Program-made: the position numbers and the translations under genes
NCBI GenBank assembly: GCA_900319465.1
Contig: ONOL01000001.1
Span: 96,843-160,842 of the forward strand
DNA from: an uncultured Eubacteriales bacterium
Lineage (GTDB): Bacteria > Bacillota > Clostridia > Oscillospirales > Oscillospiraceae
Reading direction: 5' to 3'
Length of the DNA: 64,000 bases
Shown here: piece by piece, positions 63,043 to 64,000 of the stretch
Layout of the letters: the number at the start of each line of letters is the position of its first letter
How positions within the stretch are numbered: the first letter of the stretch is position 1
Notes under the pieces: model-generated
Seen by the model: the letters and a program-made list of their open reading frames with translations, nothing else
The model's database searches: none
Told to the model about the DNA's origin: nothing

Positions 63043-63942
63043 ATGTCATTTTCATCTGACGCCAAGGCGGAGCTCTGCCAGCTCCGCATCGACAAAAAAA
63101 GCGTCGCCGCAGCGGAATGCTACGGCGTGCTTTTATACGCAAGCTGCTTCTCCGCCCGGGAGGCGCGCATCATCACGGCGAGCGACGCCTTCGCCCAGCG
63201 CCTGCCCCGGCTCTTCCGCCGCGCCTTCAGCCTGGACTTCGACGCCGTACCCGAGGCCGGCAAGGGCGGGAAAAAGACCTTTCTGATCAGCGACCGGGAT
63301 AAGCTCGCCCGCGTTTTCTCCGCTTTCGGGGCCGACCCCGCCTCGACCCTGACCCACCACGTCAACTTCGGCGCGCTGGAGGACGAGGGCTGCCTGGAGG
63401 CCTTCGTGCGCGGCGCCTTCCTCGCCGGCGGCAGCGTGACCGATCCGGACAAGCGCTTCCATCTGGAGCTCGCCACCGCCCACCAGAGCGTGAGCCGCGA
63501 GATGTACACGGTGCTGCTGGACCTGGGCTTCTCCCCCAAGGAATCCTCCCGGCAGGGAAACGCCCTGCTCTACTTCAAAAAGGCCGACGCCATCGCCGAC
63601 TTCTTCACAACGCTCGGCGCGCCCGTGACCGCCATGGGGATCATGACCGCCAAGGTCGAGCGCGAGATGCGCAACACCGTCATCCGCCAGATCAACTGCG
63701 ACTCCGCCAACACCGACAAGACCGTCGCCGCCGCGCAGGAGCAGATCGAGGCCATCCGGCGCTACGCGCGCGAATTCGGGCTGGAGAGCCTGCCCGAGCC
63801 GCTGCACGGCACGGCGCTGCTGCGCATCACGAACCCGGAGGCGAGCCTTGCGGATCTGGCGCGGCTCAGCCTGCCGCCGGTATCGAAAAGCTGCCTCAGC
63901 CACCGGCTCCGGAAAATCATGGAACTGGCGAAGACGGAGTAA
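63043..63942 (+). CDS. whiA: DNA-binding protein WhiA
   Basis: The 299-residue protein has an N-terminal LAGLIDADG-like fold without nuclease residues (SFSSDAKAELCQL, FVRGAFLAGGSVTDPDK, HLELATAHQSVS) and the C-terminal helix-turn-helix (NPEASLADLARLSLPPVSKSCLSHRLRKI). WhiA is a conserved DNA-binding protein tied to cell division and chromosome segregation in Gram-positive bacteria. The start at 63043 is selected because AAGGAAG precedes it and because MSFSSDAKAEL is the conserved N terminus. It ends the gene run; a repeat copy lies just behind it. Confidence 0.96.
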   Translation: MSFSSDAKAELCQLRIDKKSVAAAECYGVLLYASCFSAREARIITASDAFAQRLPRLFRRAFSLDFDAVPEAGKGGKKTFLISDRDKLARVFSAFGADPASTLTHHVNFGALEDEGCLEAFVRGAFLAGGSVTDPDKRFHLELATAHQSVSREMYTVLLDLGFSPKESSRQGNALLYFKKADAIADFFTTLGAPVTAMGIMTAKVEREMRNTVIRQINCDSANTDKTVAAAQEQIEAIRRYAREFGLESLPEPLHGTALLRITNPEASLADLARLSLPPVSKSCLSHRLRKIMELAKTE

Positions 63943-63944
63943 TC

Positions 63945-63992
63945 GCCTCCCCCGTGTAAAGGGAGACGGCGGCTCCGCCGCCGGAGGGCTCG
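63945..63992. repeat. Intergenic palindromic repeat, copy 2
   Basis: CTCCC/GGGAG hairpin, GGCGGC-TCC-GCCGCC hairpin and a GGAGGG(C)TCGTC tail repeat the layout of the element at 1925-1969. It begins 3 bp behind whiA. Confidence 0.6.
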
Positions 63993-64000
63993 TCAAATCT

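Overview
The window is a GC-rich (roughly 60-65%) chromosomal segment of an anaerobic, Gram-positive, low-copy-repeat Firmicute, most likely a gut Oscillospiraceae (Oscillibacter/Lawsonibacter/Dysosmobacter-like). Reasons: a pyruvate:ferredoxin oxidoreductase next to an acetyl-CoA hydrolase-family CoA-transferase (anaerobic acetyl-CoA/butyrate-type metabolism), clostridial gene orders (dgt-dnaG-sigA; rpsF-ssb-rpsR; hprK-murB-rapZ-whiA), a sporulation-type YlmC/YmxH protein, Noc, strong AGGAGG-type ribosome binding sites and sigma-A promoters with TTGACA/TATAAT boxes. I see no phage, integrase, IS transposase, CRISPR array, rRNA or tRNA gene; this is core chromosome with a few surface-protein islands.

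Layout. 1-3.4 kb: 3' part of pyruvate:ferredoxin oxidoreductase and a CoA-transferase. 3.4-6.1 kb (minus): two secreted, tail-anchored surface proteins, each closed by a near-identical hairpin. 6.2-12.7 kb: tRNA U34 modification pair mnmG-mnmA, typA, and a small operon yfbR-DUF896-ParA/MinD-like ATPase. 12.8-14.5 kb (minus): DUF2461 protein and a glycosyltransferase. 14.8-19.8 kb: two potassium uptake systems, TrkA/TrkH and Kup. 20-24.5 kb: truncated GNAT gene, YlmC, Noc, dapF with a dicarboxylate/amino-acid symporter, and a divergent AraC regulator. 24.7-28.2 kb (minus): GntR-ABC transporter operon, DUF1934 protein, murI. 28.5-30.7 kb: unknown gene with greA, then rpsF-ssb-rpsR behind a probable S6:S18 leader. 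30.7-37.4 kb (minus): NUDIX hydrolase, a large GLUG-repeat surface protein translationally coupled to an MMPL/RND exporter, and a DEDDh exonuclease. 37.4-43.1 kb (minus): moaA and a polyphosphate operon (PPK2-type phosphotransferase, ppk1, ROK sugar kinase). 43.3-46.4 kb (minus): tripartite tricarboxylate transporter (TctCBA). 46.6-47.9 kb: LysM/M14 cell-wall endopeptidase. 48.2-54.8 kb (minus): sigA, dnaG, dgt, IMPACT-family protein, hflX. 55.1-59.0 kb: D,D-carboxypeptidase divergent from a response regulator/histidine kinase pair. 59.0-64 kb: Xaa-Pro peptidase, hprK, murB, rapZ, whiA (yvcK is missing from its usual place).

The most unusual parts are not single enzymes: (i) the coupled MMPL exporter/GLUG surface protein pair; (ii) an array of five back-to-back perfect hairpins between the endopeptidase gene and sigA; (iii) a family of related intergenic elements at about 14.6, 54.9 and 56.6 kb, one of which can fold as a 72-nt three-way junction next to a Fur-box-like 15-mer; (iv) a 93-bp element with 16-bp perfect terminal inverted repeats at the end of hflX; and (v) several well-placed dyads inside sigma-A promoters that look like operators. 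Function assignments rest on motif recognition by eye; no database search was run.
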